NCBI GenBank assembly: GCA_030386875.1
Contig: CM059579.1
Location: 17,704,484-17,768,483, forward strand
From: Morinoia aosen
Taxonomy: Eukaryota; Arthropoda; Malacostraca; Amphipoda; Talitridae
Length of the DNA stretch: 64,000 bases
Direction of reading: 5' to 3'
Part shown: in pieces, positions 60,015-64,000 of the stretch
How the letters are laid out: each line of letters starts with the position of its first letter
How positions within the stretch are numbered: the first letter of the stretch is position 1
Program-made: the position numbers and the translations under genes
Notes under the pieces: model-generated
What the model was told of the DNA's origin: nothing
The model's database searches: none
Seen by the model: only the letters and a program-made list of their open reading frames with translations

Positions 60015-60506
60015 ACTAAACGGAGTTTGCAACCAGCATTCAAGGTATCGATTCCAAAGCATTCAGAAAACCCTACGGAGTTTGAAACCAGTATTCAACT
60101 TACAAATTCCAATGCAAATTAAAAACTCTACGGATCTATCAACCAGTATTCAACTTACTGATTAGAATGAAAATGAAAAACTCTACGGAACTAGCAACCA
60201 GTATTCAACTTACTAATTCCATAGCAAATGAAAAACTCTACGGATCGATCAACCAGTATTCAACTTACTAACTCCATTGCAAATGAAAAACTCTACGGAT
60301 CTATCAACCAGTATTCAACTTACTAATTACGATAAAAATTAAAAACTCTACGGACCTATCAACCAGTATTCAACTTACTAATTCCAGTGCAAATGAAAAA
60401 CTCTACGGAACTAGCAACCAGTATTCAACTTACTGATTACATTGAAAATGAAAAACTCTACGAAACTTGCAACAGTATTCAACTTACCAATTCCATTGCA
60501 ATCAAG
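60015..60506. repeat. 55-bp tandem repeat, about 9 units
   Basis: Units phased by 'ctacgg' at 60073, 60128, 60183, 60238, 60293, 60348, 60403 and 60458 (exactly 55 bp each). Each contains 'caaccagtattcaacttact' and an 'aattccattgcaaatgaaaa' segment. First and last units are diverged. Confidence 0.95.
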
Positions 60507-61074
60507 GTCTAGAAGGTATGAATCGAATAAAAATAATATAGTGATTAAATATTTAGGAGTAAGTTTTATGTAATACGCAAAATCATAAGTTTAGGACCAG
60601 TTGAAAAACTGAAGAATACTTTTTGCATGGTTATTCCTCAAGAGTTTTTACTGATAGTAAAGTCACTTTTTACAATGAAATATGAAGAAAAGAAACACTT
60701 TTTGTTTAACCAGTTAAAATAGGAAATGGAATTTAGACTAACGAAGCTACACGCTAGCTTATCAAAACATGAAAACCGGTAAGTCAGAAAATATAGAAAA
60801 AAATAGAAAATGATATTGAAGTTAATAAAATGCGAAGTTAGGTAAAAGTCATAACGTCATTTGTGTAAATCCCCTCAAAGATCTTTTATCGTATGATTTG
60901 AATGAGGATTTTTATTACAGTTTGGAAAAGGTAACTCTAAGCTGAGATGATGGTATACCGGAAGTCATTTACCGTCTCAAATTTTTGTCCATTTCTGTAG
61001 ACATTCTTTAACTTCCTTCCTCAAGTTGGATGATGAAAGAGAAAATTATCAGTCTCCAGAAGGAAAGTCAGGGT

Positions 61075-61830
61075 AAGGCAAACGTAGTGGTTCGTTGCAC
61101 AGTATTATCCTGCTGGAAAAGCCATTCGTCACCTTACAAACGAGTGCCCTTCGTTGCAATGGATGCAAATGTCAGCACACTCAGCCGCTGCTTGACGTCC
61201 GTTGCTGTCCCTACACAACCAGGAGTTCCGTAGCCCCTCTATAGGAAAAGGCATCCCATACCATGACGGAACCCTCGCCGTTGCGTCATTTAGAAAAAGC
61301 TTCTGGTGCAACTCGTTGTTGCGTTAGGACCATTTGGAGCCTCAAGACCATCTAGATTAAATTTTTTCTCATCTGAGAAAAATTTTTCCACTTTTCAAAA
61401 CCCCTTGCTTGATGCTCCCTGACAAACACTCGACGGTCTACTTTGTGACATGGAAGTAGACGTTTTTACCTTTCCAGACACTTTCTATTATCCATGTCAT
61501 TTGCTTCAGGTGTCGCAAAATGGTTATTAGAGTCCAATCGGCATCAGTGAAGGGCCTAATCAGTCTCGGAGATCATCCTCTACCATGAACAACTGTAGAG
61601 ATTCTCCTCCTCAATGCTGGTGAAATTGTTTCGGTCTACCACTAAACTTCGTTATTCCATATTGGTCAGGGTCTTTCATGAAATTACAAGCCACTGTTTC
61701 ACTGCTTTTAAGCTCATCAATGACTGTACGCTGTGATAAGCCTAGCTTGCGCAGTACGACGATCAAACCACGTTCAAAGACTGAGGGTTTGCTGAAAAAT
61801 GATACTTTTACACTATGAGTGTCAACTGCT
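61075..61830 (-). pseudogene. Decayed Tc1/mariner-type transposase (- strand)
   Basis: Reading the - strand from about 61780 downwards gives an N-terminal helix-turn-helix block 'LGLSQRTVIDELKSSETV', then 'FMKDPDQYG' and 'GRPKQ' (the Tc1 'GRP' AT-hook-like motif). After decayed sequence comes the first catalytic Asp block 'FSDEKKFNLDGLEAPNG' (Asp codon about 61371-61373), a 'GEGSVMVWDAFSYRG' block (61235-61279) and the second Asp block 'WLFQQDNTVQRT' (Asp codon 61107-61109). The two Asp codons are about 88 codons apart, normal for Tc1. The C-terminal 'SPDLNPIE' block with the catalytic Glu is not found. Stops and frame changes are frequent. The catalytic motifs differ from the + strand relic at 9.1-9.85 kb, so the two are different Tc1/mariner lineages. 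Open frames 61030-61233 (+) and 61129-61311 (-) are fragments and shadows. Confidence 0.85.
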
Positions 61831-61849
61831 CTAACTCGGTAACTATCAT

Positions 61850-64000
61850 ACGCTTATCGGGAGTTTGGTCGGTACTGAGGTGGAATCCATGAATTTCTCC
61901 ATATGTAAACTCTTGTGCGACTTGGCATCGAATTTTTGATCAGCTGGTAAGAAACTCAAAAACTTAAAACCTGATTTCCTTTACATATTTATGAGATCAA
62001 AATTGTTAATCTTCCTCATCCTCCATTCATAATTCAGTCGTTTTTGATTGAAATTCATACATCATGAATAATTTCTTCTTTAAATCTGAAATGAATTCAA
62101 CCGAAATCATTTGTAAATTACAATACTGCTTATGTAAAATAAATCGCCTATTTAGTTCTTTGGTGATGTATAATAAGATATACTAGTAATACCCTATAGT
62201 GCGCTTAGTAGAATTTCCCCAAGCTCTTTTGTAATACGTACTTGTACCATGGTTGTGGATGGAAAGTTGCTAGTTAAGGCATACTTCTTATGCGTCGATT
62301 TATGACGCTAGAAAACACTAATTGATTTTCCCTAAAATGATTACATTTATTCGGAGCTGTAAAAATTCTCTACTATGCATGCAGTAGTCATGCATAGCCC
62401 TACAACATTTTTATGATTTGGCATCTTCTTGTGCCTCACGTGCTAGTGAAGCTTAAATATATTCAGTGTTTCCGGTTGATCAATTGATCTCAGTTTTACA
62501 TAGAACTCGATCAGTGTTGTCTTCCAAAGTTACTCCTGAGGCTTGCAGGCATTGCCATGGCAGTTTGCAAAATTATCTAAGGGACGGCGCAGTGGAGCAA
62601 ATATTAGCCGGCGATGCAAATATTTGCGAGACACAAACGCGCTCTAAATAAACAGAGAACAGGGGACATTTCTTGGAAAACCCCAGCGTTAAATGGCATT
62701 TGAAGCTCAGTTATAAGAGGCTTTGCTCACGTTAGGAACTCAACCGTACTCAACGCAAAAATTCTTTTTAGAAAAAATGCACATAAATCAGTTTTAGTCT
62801 CCCTGACCGCCAGCTTTACTGGCAGACAAGATTTCCCACTCAACGTTGAGAGCTCTGCACCATATATATCCAGCGTAGCAATGAACACTAATAAGTTACA
62901 CGAGACCTGACTTACCTTTTTGAATTGAATTCAAACGCAGAGAAGCCGTACTCTCATGAACCCCCTTCAACAATTTTACTCGATAAGAAGTATGGAACGT
63001 TCGTTACAGCAATGAAAAGCGTTGTGAGCTCTTAAATTTCCTTTGTATGAAGGTAGGAACAGCGTTTTAGAGGAATATTTCTAAGCAAAAGCTATCTCAG
63101 CTTTCTTATTTCAGACACCTTGCGTTGTTGACAGAAGCTTGGGACCTCTGCACTTCAGGCGCTTAGCGGCTTTCGGGAGCATCGAACTCTCGCCGTCGAT
63201 GGTGATGATTTCAAATCTGTGTTCTATTTTTTCATGTGTTTCTTGTGCAGTTTAAATCATTTTAATGATTCACCTACACTCGTTTGTACATAAAACATAG
63301 AATAAGATTAGGAATGTCTTTTCTACTAAGCAGTTTAACTACGAAGGTTATGGCAAAAAAGAACTTTAAAATCATTTTAATGATTTCAGGCACTTAGCCT
63401 GAAATCAGCGAGTTCTCAATTATGAAAAAAATCTAAACATCTTTCTGAAAATCATCCACAATTGCTGCTATCTTGACACCCAAAAAAATATCATGTTCAT
63501 TTAAAGTCCGCAGCTCACAAGGCCATGAATGAACTGAAAAAACTTATAATTTTCCGAAGCGTGGCGTATAAGGTTTACTTAAATATTTATTTCTCAAAAC
63601 GCTTTTAAGCTGTTAATTGGCTTTACGTATTGATGCTATTGTTTTATTGATATTATTGTTTGAATTATTAAGAATCTTGAGATATTAAGACTATTGTTTG
63701 TCTTGACAAACTACGAACCTAAATAAGCCCAAAAAAAGTTCTTGAACTGGACATACACACACAGAGGCTGGTTGATGAATAAAATTCAAACACAAATATA
63801 TAATAGAAAGGAAACTTTCGGGTGTAGCTTATCACAGAAAAACTTTCGCACGAACATATGATTGTTGACTGGAAAATCCCGCATTAACCAGATCGGAGGT
63901 ATGGAAACATCAATTTCGATGCACGAACATATTTATGAATGTTTTGAACATGATGAAATAAAATTTGCTTTTAAGTCATCAATGTACGTACGAATTGATT
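61850..64000. other. unassigned right edge
   Basis: AT-rich. Contains a 61-residue frame (62466-62651 +, with a C-x-x-C in 'CRHCHGSLQNYLRDG') of unknown status and the perfect hairpin at 63381-63407. No recognisable gene. Confidence 0.4.
63381..63407. other. perfect 10-bp-arm hairpin
   Basis: TGATTTCAGG (63381-63390), loop cacttag, then CCTGAAATCA (63398-63407). The palindromic word 'aatcattttaatgatt' occurs just to its left and also near 63256. The stem does not match the histone 3' stem-loop. Confidence 0.6.

Noticed and set aside
63381-63407. histone-type 3' stem-loop
   Set aside because: Stem and loop sequence do not match the histone consensus and no histone frame is nearby.

Overview
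This is eukaryotic, AT-rich, almost gene-free DNA, most likely from an arthropod, probably an insect. The evidence is the repeat content: decayed Helitron and Tc1/mariner transposases, a tRNA-derived SINE, small inverted-repeat elements, many minisatellites and no long intact open frame. The species cannot be named from the sequence. I found no intact host gene, no rRNA or functional tRNA gene, no CRISPR array, and no bacterial-style operon or ribosome-binding-site organisation.

Left part (1-15 kb). About 340-4180 is the fossil of an autonomous Helitron on the + strand. It can be followed domain by domain: charged N-terminal repeats, Helitron-like N domain, rolling-circle Rep domain with a degraded H-x-H motif, then helicase blocks. 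Stops and frameshifts break it throughout. A short dispersed element follows directly, then a 42-bp minisatellite (5.8-6.5 kb). A tRNA-derived SINE on the - strand (8.7-9.0 kb) sits beside a decayed Tc1/mariner transposase on the + strand (9.1-9.85 kb). A second Helitron fragment, only the N-terminal repeats, lies at 14.3-15.0 kb.

Middle (15-42 kb). This is mostly unassigned sequence with many degenerate tandem arrays (16.3, 17.8, 23.7, 27.9, 31.8, 37.3 kb). There is a 205-bp MITE with roughly 30-bp inverted ends at 28.63 kb and a 37-bp satellite-like array of about 30 units with higher-order structure (34.06-35.19 kb). A 23-bp array (40.6-41.0 kb) is followed by a palindrome cluster that abuts a GC/CpG-rich patch (41.4-41.7 kb).

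Right part (42-64 kb). This holds further copies of dispersed repeats (39.5/44.45, 48.8, 51.7, 53.8, 54.1 kb), a second SINE copy (53.1 kb), a perfect 157-bp tandem duplication (54.85-55.16 kb), a 31-bp minisatellite open in all three frames of the - strand (57.5-58.1 kb), a 55-bp array (60.0-60.5 kb) and a decayed Tc1-like transposase on the - strand (61.1-61.8 kb).

The elements do not form a pathway. The window reads as an old transposon graveyard on which tandem arrays have expanded, some of them recently. Domain identities were recognised by eye from family motifs and not by database search; coordinates of decayed elements are approximate.
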